Assembly (NCBI RefSeq): GCF_019279795.1
Contig: NC_056743.1
Coordinates: 629,986,215-630,050,214, forward strand
Source: Protopterus annectens
Lineage: Eukaryota; Chordata; Ceratodontiformes; Protopteridae
Direction: 5' to 3'
DNA: 64,000 nucleotides
The first letter of the stretch is position 1. Each line of letters opens with the position of its first letter. Made by a program: the position numbers and the translations under genes. The notes beneath the pieces were generated by a model, which was given only the letters and a program-made list of their open reading frames with translations, ran no database searches and was not told where the DNA came from. Shown here piece after piece: positions 24,462 to 34,329 of the stretch.

Positions 24462-26140
24462 TGAGGAAAAGTTAGAGGGATGTGATACTAGTATCCAGTC
24501 TAGGGTAGATGGTTGAGTGTACTGTTTATTATATGTAGTGAGGTTGATGATTAGTTAGAGGGATGTGATACTAGTATCCAGTCTAGGGTAGATGGTTGAG
24601 TGTACTGTTTATTATATGTAGTGAGGTTGATGATAAGTTAGAGGGATGTGATACTAGTATCCAGTCTAGGGTAGATTGTTGAGTGTACTGTTTATTATAT
24701 GTAGTGAGGTTGATGATTAGTTAGAGGGATGTGATACTAGTATCCAGTCTAGGGTAGATGGTTGAGTGTACTGTTTATTATATGTAGTGAGGTTGATGAT
24801 TAGTTAGAGGGATGTGATACTAGTATCCAGTCTAGGGTAGATGGTTGAGTGTACTGTTTATTATATGTAGTGAGGTTGATGATTAGTTAGAGGGATGTGA
24901 TACTAGTATCCAGTCTAGGGTAGATGGTTGAGTGTACTGTTTATTATATGTAGCGAGGTTGATGATTAGTTAGAGGGATGTGATACTAGTATCCAGTCTA
25001 GGGTAGATGGTTGAGTGTACTGTTTATTATATGTAGTGAGGCTAATGATGATAAGTTAGAGGGATGTGATACTAGTATCCAGTCTAGGGTAGATGGTTGA
25101 GTGTACTGTTTATTATATGTAGTGAGGTTGATGATAAGTTAGAGGGATGTGATACTAGTATCCAGTCTAGGGTAGATGGTTGAGTGTACTGTTTATTATA
25201 TGGAGTGAGGTTGATGATTAGTTAGAGGGATGTGATACTAGTATCCAGTCTAGGGTAGATGGTTGAGTGTACTGTTTATTATATGTAGTGAGGTTGATGA
25301 TTAGTTAAAGGGATGTGATACTAGTATCCAGTCTAGGGTAGATTGTTGAGTGTACTGTTTATTATATGTAGTGAGGTTGATGATAAGTTAGAGGGATGTG
25401 ATACTAGTATCCAGTCTAGGGTAGATGGTTGAGTGTACTGTTTATTATATGTAGTGAGGTTGATGATTAGTTAGAGGGATGTGATACTAGTATCCAGTCT
25501 AGGGTAGATGGTTGAGTGTACTGTTTATTATATGTAGTGAGGTTGATGATTAGTTAGAGGGATGTGATACTAGTATCCAGTCTAGGGTAGATGGTTGAGT
25601 GTACTGTTTATTATATGTAGTGAGGTTGATGATAAGTTAGAGGGATGTGATACTAGTATCCAGTCTAGGGTAGATGGTTGAGTGTACTGTTTATTATATG
25701 TAGTGAGGCTAATGATGATAAGTTAGAGGGATGTGATACTAGTATCCAGTCTAGGGTAGATGGTTGAGTGTACTGTTTATTACATGTAGTGAGGTTGATG
25801 ATTAGTTAGAGGGATGTGATACTAGTATCCAGTCTAGGGTAGATGGTTGAGTGTACTGTTTATTATATGTAGTGAGGTTGATGATAAGTTAGAGGGATGT
25901 GATACTAGTATCCAGTCTAGGGTAGATTGTTGAGTGTACTGTTTATTATATGTAGTGAGGTTGATGATTAGTTAGAGTGATGTGATACTAATATCCAGTC
26001 TAGGGTAGATTGTTGAGTGTACTGTTTATTATATGTAGTGAGGTTGATGATAAGTTAGAGGGATGTGATACTAGTATCCAGTCTAGGGTAGATGGTTGAG
26101 TGTACTGTTTATTATATGTAGTGAGATTGATGATTAGTTG
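24462..26140 (+). repeat. 83-bp satellite array, about 20 copies
   Basis: The unit contains 'gttagagggatgtgatacta', 'gtatccagtctagggtagat' and 'ggttgagtgtactgtttatt'. Successive 'tgtgatac' positions are 24481, 24564, 24647 and 24730, a strict 83-bp step. Two units carry a 3-bp insertion (gctaatgatgat). On the minus strand the unit encodes LDWILVSHPSNL, part of the host LINE endonuclease, and the array sits exactly at that place in the LINE. Because 83 is not a multiple of three, the endonuclease frame is destroyed. Units differ by only a few bases, so the expansion is recent. Confidence 0.95.
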
Positions 26141-27217
26141 AGAAAAAACATATAGGTTGATGTTATTTGTCAGATGCTGGGATGATACATATTGCCAGTC
26201 TGTGGTAATGTCTCCTAAAAAACTGGTCTCATGTTTTATTGTTTGGGAAGTCCAGGATACAATGTGTATACAGAACAATGATGCAGATTTGCTTTGAATT
26301 ATTTAGATTAAGGAAGGATATGGGTATTTCTGCTGTGGAAAAAGTAGGGGGTTTAGAAGTAAATGGTTTGATATTAAAGTTGGCTGGATAAAGTAGTGCT
26401 AAGCTCCGCCTCTCTGTTTTCAGTCTAGTCCAACTATGCTGCAGTTGGGAGGTAACAGCTCTGAGTCTTGTAGGTTGGGCTTTAGCCAGGTTTCAGTAAA
26501 GGCTAATAAGGCAGGGTGCATATTTTATTGCCTACACTTCTAATGTAAAGGGTCATAAAGTTTAGATCTTTAGTAGCAGTTATATTGGCTTGTTTTTATT
26601 TTTAGGACCAGAGTTAGGGTGAATGTCACCACATTATAACAAGAGAGAGATTATATAACAGAATATATTTATCTGTTTTTTAGTGAGGTAGATGTGAGAG
26701 GTAAGAGGAAAGGTTTATTGTGTGCAGAGTCTAGGTATTTTGGAATAGCATAATAGGGTAAGTTATACTGAGATACTTGTAAAGCTATGATGGAATGATT
26801 GGTGGTTGGAAGTAAATGTATATGTAGAGATAAAGGCTGTAGGGGTGAGTGGTGGGAGTGAGGTTGTGTGTGTGAGTATTGTCAATAAAGAGGTTATTGT
26901 AGCTAGTATTAATGTTTTTTGATGATAGTTCATGTTTGATTTGGGAGATTTTTAACTGTAGGGTATAAGGGGGAGTGAAAAGTAAGCAGGTGTTTGTAGC
27001 CTAGGGGAAGTGGTTGTATATTATAACAGGTTTGGGTTTGGAGGATAAATCCCTAACTGCAGGCCAGCTGACCCAAATTCCCAAATTCAGCTAGGGATTT
27101 ATGCAGTTGAAGGATGGACATGCTGATACTGCGAGGAGGGATGGTGGTTCTCACCTGAATTGAATCGCTGATCTAATGGCAGGACCCTGTAGAAGGTCAG
27201 AAGCTTATTGTGCAGAG

Positions 27218-27220
<3 letters not shown>

Positions 27221-27283
<63 letters not shown>
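27221..27283 (+). repeat. (GT)n microsatellite
   Basis: About 31 GT units. A separate small hairpin, 'ataaatccctaactg' against 'cagctagggatttat', lies at 27045-27102. Confidence 0.95.
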
Positions 27284-27287
<4 letters not shown>

Positions 27288-28108
27288 GCTTCCTAAGCCA
27301 GTGATGGTAACCCCTGTTGGCACATATGGAGGTAACATATGTATAGAATAAGGCGGCATAGACAGCCCTCATGGGCGATGTGAGTGCTCACATCATCAGC
27401 CAGTGATGGGAGTTAGATTCATAAATGTTGGGATGCTGGCAAGAGCACAAAGCACCCTCACAGCTGTCTGAATGATGGCTCCTAGAGACTTGATCGTTAG
27501 CCGGCCTGGAGGCAAAATTACAATAATTTTGTGTACTGTCAATATATACTATGATTTTTTTTGTGTGTTATGAAAAGCTTATACATTTTGGATATAACAT
27601 GAAACATTTAATTTGGGACATTTCCATTCTACTGTCCTACTGTAATTTTATCACGGAAGAAACTCAGCATTGAATACAAGCTTGTAAATGCAACCATATA
27701 TTACTGGAAAGATCACTGGTATATAATGTTCTCACCTTAACATTACAAGTAACATGCTCCAATGTATAACCGAATTTTTACCTGCTCCCGACATGAGCTG
27801 ATTATGTAATAGACTCAAGAGTATCATGAGGATCATGATTACTCATTATGTGCTATCTTTATGCAACGCATTCTTAAAATCATGACTTATTAAAACTTCT
27901 TGAAAGGCTACTTTCCATATCAGTACCTCGCCACTGACTTAGGATTTTCCACCCACTACACCCTTGTCGGAAAGACCTATTCTATCTATAAAAGAAATGA
28001 TGGCTTGCTTCTATGTCAAAACTCTGTCGACCCTTAACCACTGTACCTCCTCCTTTCTAAAGCTTTAATTACCTTATCTAATCATCATCTGAATGAGCAA
28101 TGTCTTAC

Positions 28109-28278
28109 CTGTCTGTTTGGCCCAGTCCACAGCCAGTAGCTGGAATGGAAGCATGTGTTCTAGAGTTTGAGAGGCAGACAGTGCCGCAAGGAATGCAGCT
28201 ACTTCTGTGGCTGTCTGGAAACAGGTGCCTGGAACACGAGAGCACTGTCTGTTGTCAATCTTCAGGAGCATAATGTAC
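28109..28278 (-). CDS. notch: Notch receptor exon: heterodimerisation domain part 2, S2 region
   Basis: The exon is 170 nt, with acceptor ttaaag and donor ACAG|gtaaga. Joined to the previous exon it reads VIGYIMLLKIDNRQC, matching the invariant IDNRQC of Notch heterodimerisation domains. It continues with CFQTATEVAAFLAAL, a close match to the Notch1 segment CFQSATDVAAFLGAL, and LLAVDWAKQT. The Ala-Val in LLAV falls where the ADAM-metalloprotease S2 cut lies in Notch1 (EAV). Cleavage there after ligand pulling sheds the ectodomain. The last base of the exon is the first of a split Glu codon completed at 17055. Nothing in the exon looks damaged. Confidence 0.94.
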
Positions 28279-29459
28279 CTTTAAGGAAGACAACTGGTTA
28301 GTTTCCTTCCATACAAAGTTCTCAAAATTTGTGAGTTGTGATCATTTTCAGCTAAGCATATCTGTTATAGAATTACAATATCATCTACAAACAACAAGCA
28401 GTACTACTGAAAAACAGAGAAACAAGAAACCTTAAATAGCACAAGCAAAAAATAAGATAGCTCACGTTTCCATATGTAGTAAAAACAATTTTTCTCTTGC
28501 TACGAACTGCACATTATATCCTATATAATGTAGCAAAACATTGCAAATAGGCAGGGCCCTTGACAGACAGAACAGTGAACTCTGCAAGGTCGGTAGGACA
28601 CATAAAACCCATGGGATGCAGTTTAGTGAATTACACCATAGTAACAAAATCACTAAAACTGAAAAAATAAAATAAAGCTTCAGAATGACTGACCATTTGC
28701 TAAAATGACCCTTTTAGCCTCTGATGTATGCAGAATTAGTTTGGGAGGATGTGTATGTATGTGTTGGAGTGACAAGAATAACCTAATGTTTGGGGGGGAA
28801 GCAAAACTCTTCAGAAACAAACAGAAAGTGAATGCTTGTTTGAAATGCTATCTCTTTATTGAGAAATGCTGAGAAATCTAAATTTTATCTGAGGTGACTT
28901 CAGATCCTAAGCCCAGCACAGCATTACTGAGCAATCACTTGTAATGTCAGCGACCTCATTTTGGAAAAAATAGGTCTCAATTACAAGGAGTTGCTATAGT
29001 TGGTAAATTTATGTGGATCCAGAATCCCAAGAAGTACCAGCTAAATGAAGCAGTTGAGCAATAGTCTCTGACAGGTCATTAACTAAAAAGAATAGCATTA
29101 GCATTAAGCATCGTAGTTCACTTTAAACCTCATAATTTGACACCAGCTATGAATTATTGGAGGTTTGATTTTATACTTTTTGCCCCCACTGCCTGCCGAT
29201 TATGAGAGCCCTTTTGTCCAATGACCCATTTGTTGTCGCATCAATAAGGACAAGAGTTGGCCATAAGGGGCCATCATTTAGCCAGCCATTGGGGAGGTTT
29301 CAGTTTTTCCTTTATCTGGCTTATCCTCTTGTGCCCACAAGTGGATGATGTCAGCAGAACTGTCCCACCCACCTACAGGTAGCAATGTACAGTATTGTTT
29401 GCTGGGACTCTATCAAGTAACCTAACCTACATTTATTGCCTTGAGTATACACCTCTTAG

Positions 29460-29643
29460 GGGTCTATATTATGTGATCAAAGAATCTCTTCTTCGAACAC
29501 ATAATAATCAACACATATACAGCGAATGCTGTAAGATGCGAATGGCCACGTCCTTGAATTTTTTCTTCGGGAAAAAATTCAGTTGGCCGTTATCAGGAAT
29601 TGCCCTTTTCTTCAATGTAGAGTGATCTCGGAGTTGGTATATT

Positions 29644-29685
<42 letters not shown>

Positions 29686-29881
29686 AGGGGCACAGCCCCC
29701 CATATCGAGGGGTGTCGGGGGCGAAGCCCCCCACTTAATTGTGTTTTGAAGTTTGTTTTTTATTTTATGGCCACATGAATTTTTTCCTGAGGTAAAAATT
29801 CAAGGACGCGGCCGTTCGCTGTATACATGTCGATTATTATGTGTTCGAAGAAGAGATTCTTCGATCACATAATATAGACCC
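29460..29881 (+). mobile_element. Foldback element copy B (422 bp)
   Basis: Both ends read GGGTCTATATTATGTGATC inward. Arms of roughly 130 bp pair: 'gaatctcttcttcgaacaca' is identical on both sides, as is 'cgtccttgaattttt'. The left arm has a small extra segment near 29525-29540. The loop (29605-29735) holds the family core: 'gagtgatctcggagttggta', 'tatttagt', then a (GT)18 tract and 'gtcgggggcgaagcccccca'. Flanks acctcttag (29451-29459) and actgcttag (29882-29890) match at seven of nine positions. It lies in the Notch intron between the two heterodimerisation-domain exons. The plus-strand ORF over it is not a gene. Confidence 0.9.
29648..29684 (+). repeat. (GT)n microsatellite inside foldback copy B
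   Basis: About 18 GT units, placed between the 'ttggtatatttagt' motif and the G/C hairpin of the core. Confidence 0.95.
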
Positions 29882-31408
29882 ACTGCTTAGTCCCTTAGAA
29901 TGGGCAAGCCCATTCTTTCTGCCTTCATTGACAAGCAGTGAGTTTTTAGAGTTACTGTAAACACCATTTAAGAGCATGCACTTAAAATGCTAAACAGGAC
30001 CCCTAACCTTATCTTAACATGCAAAAAAGTGCAAAAAAAGTGATTGCATTTTATGGATTTATGGCATTTGATAGAAACTTGCAATCTGGGTGAGAATAGT
30101 TTCTAATTTCCTGTCCTGTTACTTTTCATCACATTTAGTATGAGATCTGTCCCCTTCCCTGCCTGCTTATTAATAATTTGTATGTTCTGTATCTTTTACT
30201 GAATAAAACGATAGTCAAGGATGGCATTCTAACAAAGGTTATGAATATGTCTACAATAAAATATCACAGAACTGCCTTTCTTATTCTGAGCAATTATTCA
30301 ATATCTGTAGTAAAGGAAGGGGCAGATAATATTGGCAGTAATAGCTGTAAATGCAGGTAGGAAACGATAAATGAAAAATTGAAATTTTTACCATTAGCAT
30401 GACCTTATCAAAGACAAAAATGTCACTAACAGGTATATTTTGTACTTACAAGGAAAATCGCTGAAATACTTAAAAATGCATATTTGTCAGACAAAGGCTA
30501 TGCTCTTCTTTATCCATGTACTATAAAGACATCCTCCTCAGCCATATTAACACTGACCAAGGCCATATTTCTGGCAAATGACAGTTTGTTACCTTACCAA
30601 CACAGCCTCACAATGAAAAACATCTGCACAAGCCCATGTCATAGACTGATTTCCTGATTTTGTGCTAAGGACTCATCCAGAGATTGTTGTCTAATTGTCA
30701 ACTAAAGCCATGCTGACTGACTTGCCAGTGACCTGCTACAAATGTCCGGGAATAAAGTAAACTGTTACTGCAGTGTTACTAAACGTGGAAAGTTTGGCTA
30801 AGATGATGCTTAACTGCTTAACAAAGAGAAGGAAGAAAAGTGCAACAAAGCAAAGCAGAATATCAGGCATGTCTTAGAAATCAAACATAGTTTATGTGGA
30901 GTATGTAGTAAAAGCAAGCGCTAAAATTATGTGCCAAGAGTTAAAACAGACAGGACGTGGTAAATGCTAATTGCATTTTGAAGGGTAATGTAATATTTTA
31001 CATCTGAAGCACTTCCTTTCCTTTTGCTGTTTACAGAATGTTCTACACGAGGACATTCTGCTGGATATGGAGGGGGGCTTAATCTCTGAAGCTTCATATT
31101 AAGCTCTGCTTCGTCTTTGGGCAGCATCTGTCCTGCAACAATAAAGTTAGCTCTACCACTGCAAAGAATTAAGCCCTGCAAACAAAGACGTGTAAATGCT
31201 TCATACATAAAAAGTTACTGCAGTATGCTTTTAAAAATCATCAGTCTGTTCAAAGTTATTTAATTTGGTGTTCCTTAGGCAATGGAAACTGGCAGTACAG
31301 CATCCTTTGCAGACTGTGCCACCTGGCTGCAGTACACAATGAATATTACAATGCAAAATCACTGAATTGCAAGGTTCTGAAGATAATTTTGTTTTAGAGC
31401 CAACCTAC

Positions 31409-31819
31409 CCGATCACTTTCTTGCCTGACGAGTTCTGATCGGTTGGTCCTTCTTCTGAAGGAAGCGATCTCTTAGTGTGCCTTATGCCACTGTCTGTGCT
31501 GTCACACTGACTGACATTGATATGCTGCAGGTCTTCATGACTGTAATAGGGGTAGATCACATCTTTTTTATCTGAGTTTTTGCATAGCTTCATGTTTGTG
31601 AGTAACACCACGCTCAGGTGCCTCAGAAGGCTGCCTGTCTCATTGTGAAGAAGCCCAGTGTGTGCAGCAGAGATGACAATGACTAAAATATCCTTGGCAT
31701 CATTATCCTTCTGGCCAGAGTCACAGTCACCGCCATCCCAGCCACATTCCGCCGAGTTGCACCCCTGTTCACAGTGCCCATTAGCATAGTGATCTTTGCA
31801 GTAGTGGTCATAATATTGT
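31409..31819 (-). CDS. notch: Notch receptor exon: LNR-C, heterodimerisation domain part 1, S1 region
   Basis: The exon is 411 nt, with acceptor ccccaccag and donor GATCGG|gtaggt; its first base completes the Lys codon split at the previous donor. It begins QYYDHYCKDH, very close to Notch1 LNR-C, and carries a complete six-cysteine LNR ending CGWDGGDC. The N-terminal half of the heterodimerisation domain follows (ILVIVIS..., LLRHLSVVLLTN, IYPYYSHEDL). Near the end is RHTKRSLPSEEG, which aligns with the S1 furin region and resembles Notch2 (RRSLPGE) more than the longer Notch1 loop. The cleavage motif has basic P2 and P1 but His at P4, with Arg at P5, so furin processing may be weakened. The exon joins LNR-B 1.2 kb upstream and the second half of the domain 3.1 kb downstream. 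Confidence 0.95.
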
Positions 31820-32774
31820 CTGGTGGGGAAATATGCAGAGATCAAAAAAGCAGCAAGGTGAGCATTACATTTGACCAACTTAATGACAAAACCATTACTG
31901 CAAACATAGGCATCAAAATCAAAATATGCAATTCATTTCTTTTTTACTTTACTTTTCTGAATATAGATAGTCACAATGCCTAACTTCTGTGATCCTTTTA
32001 GTTAAGAGGTAGACAAGATTATTTCTAAATAAGACAGAGTTTCATCTAAGAAAAATACAATTTATAAATGGCTAGCTTAAATATATATTGTACACCCACA
32101 TGCTGTTTGTATAGGGCTCGCTCAAATGCATGCTGTTGATGGAGGGAGGACTGCAGTATCAGGCAAGATCAACACATTTCCACAATATGGATCAAAATGA
32201 ACACATTTCCTCTACATAAATCCAATTTATGATGTTTTTTCTTCCCTTCTTAAATAGGGTCTGCCGCTGTGAAAGTTGTTTACATGACATGACTCTGGAG
32301 CCCATGAATATTTATATGATGCTTAAACAGAGCATGGCAGCTTCTTTTAATTCTTATGCACCACAACATGCATAAATGTTTGGTCTGTTATGTGCCTCCT
32401 CTGTTAATATCAACACCCAAAATACTAGCACTACCATTCGTGTAGTTTACCTGTCACTGAACAGTTATTACTCTGTGTTTCTAAGTGTCATAGTCACCTT
32501 TCCGTCATGTAGATATCTATGACTTCTAGAGTTACAAGGTGTGTTCCTAAGTCTAAGACAGATGCTGTGTACAAACAAGTACGTTTTGATGTTTAGCATT
32601 GGTACTGCTATCAGTTTTTCACCTTTTAAAATGGAAAACAGAATATCAGCTATACTGTTACTTATCTGTATATTTTCTGTGGAATGTAAACAATTGTAAA
32701 CATTTTTTATAAGTTCGTAGGTGAATATTAGGCTAACTGTGGTGAAAGGCCATTTTAAGTCTAGCCACTATCCT

Positions 32775-32880
32775 GAGATAAGAATCAAAGCCTGAGCCTT
32801 GTGTTTATGAGGTGAATACTTCAACCATTAAGCCAAGCATACCCTCAATTAGAATCAAACCATGTACCTTGTCATGAAAA
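32775..32880 (-). mobile_element. tRNA-like SINE fragment
   Basis: On the minus strand an A-box-like 'tggcttaatggttgaag' is followed about 30 bp later by a B-box-like 'aggctttgattctt', separated by 'tattcacctcataaacacaa'. The spacing fits a tRNA-derived promoter. It is not a functional tRNA, because the acceptor stem does not form. Confidence 0.5.
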
Positions 32881-33052
32881 ACTCCAACCCTCTGCCAACC
32901 CCCAGACCTAAATAGGAGAAAGGTGACAATTTCAATAAAAGGTACTTTCTCTGCATGCATGCAAATATAATACAACAAAATTGTGTAGTTAAAACAATAA
33001 GGATACAGGAAACCACTTTTGCACTGTAACAATGGCATAAGTTGACACTTAC

Positions 33053-33570
33053 TTGCATGGCTTTTGCTGTTTCAAGCAGTCAAAACCATCATAGAAACAT
33101 TCATGTGTATTGCAATCTGGATCACATTTTCCATTTTTGAAGCGTTGCCAACACTGCTGCCCAGTGCTGCAGTTCATCCATGGCATTTGAAAGGTCAGGG
33201 AGCAGTCTCCTCCATCCCAACTCATCGCATGGGTGTTACAAACCAGATCGCAAACACCATTGGCTGCAAGTGGTTTGCATGTCTTCAGCAAATCTTCTTT
33301 AGAATTCCATAGTGGAAACTGGCAGCGGTGTCCGGTGAACTGTGGTGGACAAGTACACTGAAAGTAAGGTTCACTGGCCAGTTCATTGCAGGTGCTGTTG
33401 AAATGGCATGGACTGCTGCTACAGGCAGTAAAATGAGACAGACGACACTCAGGGCCACTGAACTTGGGTGGGCATTTACAGATATTCTGTGACTCACAGG
33501 AGCCACCATTGTAACAGCGTAAACTTCCACAGTCTTGGAAAACATTCTCACATGTTGCTCCATCAAATCC
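33053..33570 (-). CDS. notch: Notch receptor exon: EGF 35, EGF 36, LNR-A and LNR-B
   Basis: The exon is 518 nt, from acceptor cttctag at its 5' side to donor AA|gtaagt. Its frame is open throughout and the phases fit both neighbours. It encodes the end of EGF 34 (GFDGATCE), EGF 35 (CGSLRCYNGGSC...GPEC), EGF 36 (CSSSPCHFNSTC...TGHRC), a short linker, then LNR-A and LNR-B. CGSLRC and GPEC resemble Notch1 EGF 35. LNR modules hold the receptor in its off state and bind calcium. LNR-B has all six cysteines (CSTGQQCW...CFYDGFDC). LNR-A is odd: where Notch proteins read C-x4-C before the module, there is only KTC, and HAC is HAM. The first and fifth cysteines are therefore missing while the DGGD calcium-binding acidic residues remain. 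Plus-strand ORFs over this exon are shadows. Confidence 0.95.
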
Positions 33571-33671
33571 CTAGAAGCATGTTACAACTGTTAATTTTCC
33601 ATGTATTATGCCATCTGATAAAGCAAAACTGTGTTTTTTTCAGTTACAGAATATAAATAGAATAAAATAAA

Positions 33672-33985
33672 CATACTTCTCAACCTCTTAGTAGATGAAA
33701 TCTGGACAAAGTCAAAAACAATGGAGGGACAATGGCCCAAAATAGGAAAAAATACATATTGCTCTTATAAACTTGGATAGTTGCTAGAAAAAAAGGTTTT
33801 GTGTTACCATTCATTTTCTGAAGGATAAGAAGTCTGAAATGGAAATGCCTACTATGTTTTTGGTAAATTCAGTCTTCACTCATTTGCCAGAAAACCACAA
33901 ATTTTATAAGTAACAGACTAAAAATATGAGGCAAAAATCTGGATATTCTGTGAAAATCTGGACAGTTATGAGCTATCATGGCAGG
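33672..33985 (-). mobile_element. MITE, CCTCTCAAC family
   Basis: Starts 'catacttctcaacctctta', continues 'atctggacaaagtcaaaaac' and 'ggttttgtgttaccattcat', and ends 'atctggacagttatgagcta'. It is a complete copy of about 310 bp, 100 bp upstream (gene sense) of the EGF 35-LNR exon. Confidence 0.85.
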
Positions 33986-34111
33986 AAAGCCTGACACGAT
34001 CTATCAGTAGATGAAGAGAAAGAAGAAGTGTAAAAGCAGGATTAATTAGTGAAGTAGCTACTCAGAGTGACTACAGTGTCCTATGTAGCATCCCTACTGC
34101 AACAATTGTTG

Positions 34112-34328
34112 TTGTGTCTTTCGGCTTTTCCCGGTTAGGGGTCGCCACAGTGGAACTCCGGTCCGCTAATGATTGACAGTAGATTTTTACGTGCCGAGTT
34201 GCCAGCTCTGACACACAACCTTCAACGAAGGTACGCCCATTCACGCATGTCTCCACACAAAAGACGCTTTAGCTGGGAATCGAACAGGACAACGTCTTAC
34301 TGTGAGGTGACAACGCTGCCAATTAAGG
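34112..34328 (-). mobile_element. tRNA-derived SINE lacking its middle
   Basis: The minus-strand copy has the tail ('cggcttttcccggttagggg', 'ccggtccgctaatgattgac') joined by a short bridge to the tRNA-like head ('gctgggaatcgaacagg', 'actgtgaggtgacaacgctg'). The central 'tctgcatgtcctccc' to 'ggccctaggtg' block, present in the copies at 19108 and 39548, is missing. It may be a distinct subfamily rather than a one-off deletion. Confidence 0.8.
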
Positions 34329-34329
34329 T

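Larger units (their letters stand above)
21595..27045 (-). mobile_element. L2-like LINE, about 5.4 kb with an internal satellite
   Basis: Minus-strand non-LTR retrotransposon. The 3' tail is at 21595 ('tttatttattttacatttg', inverse of the tail at 2905). Reverse-transcriptase pieces are at 22120-22557 (C-terminal: HYVAKAWNSPPLPVR), about 22900-23160 (ISPFLLNPTGVTQGS, motif B region) and 23146-23406 (LDSAVFLHLSKAFDT, motif A). Linker and endonuclease end are at 23900-24420 (YSLSDHLPAFAI). The endonuclease start is at 26150-26530 (LLAFTETWL, GDITTDWQ). Further minus-strand coding text reaches about 27045. Stops, frameshifts and the minisatellite at 24462 make it dead. It belongs to the CR1/L2/Jockey-like endonuclease-bearing LINEs; exact clade needs a tree. 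Confidence 0.82.

Noticed and set aside
9300..26140. CRISPR array as an explanation of the 24-, 48- or 83-bp arrays
   Set aside because: The units are contiguous with no unique spacers, and the host is a vertebrate.
26000..26278. 92-codon minus-strand ORF as an independent gene
   Set aside because: It reads the start of the L2-like endonuclease fused to one satellite unit; it is part of the dead LINE.
33064..33656. Plus-strand ORFs over the EGF-LNR exon
   Set aside because: They are shadows of the minus-strand Notch exon, which has splice sites and family motifs.
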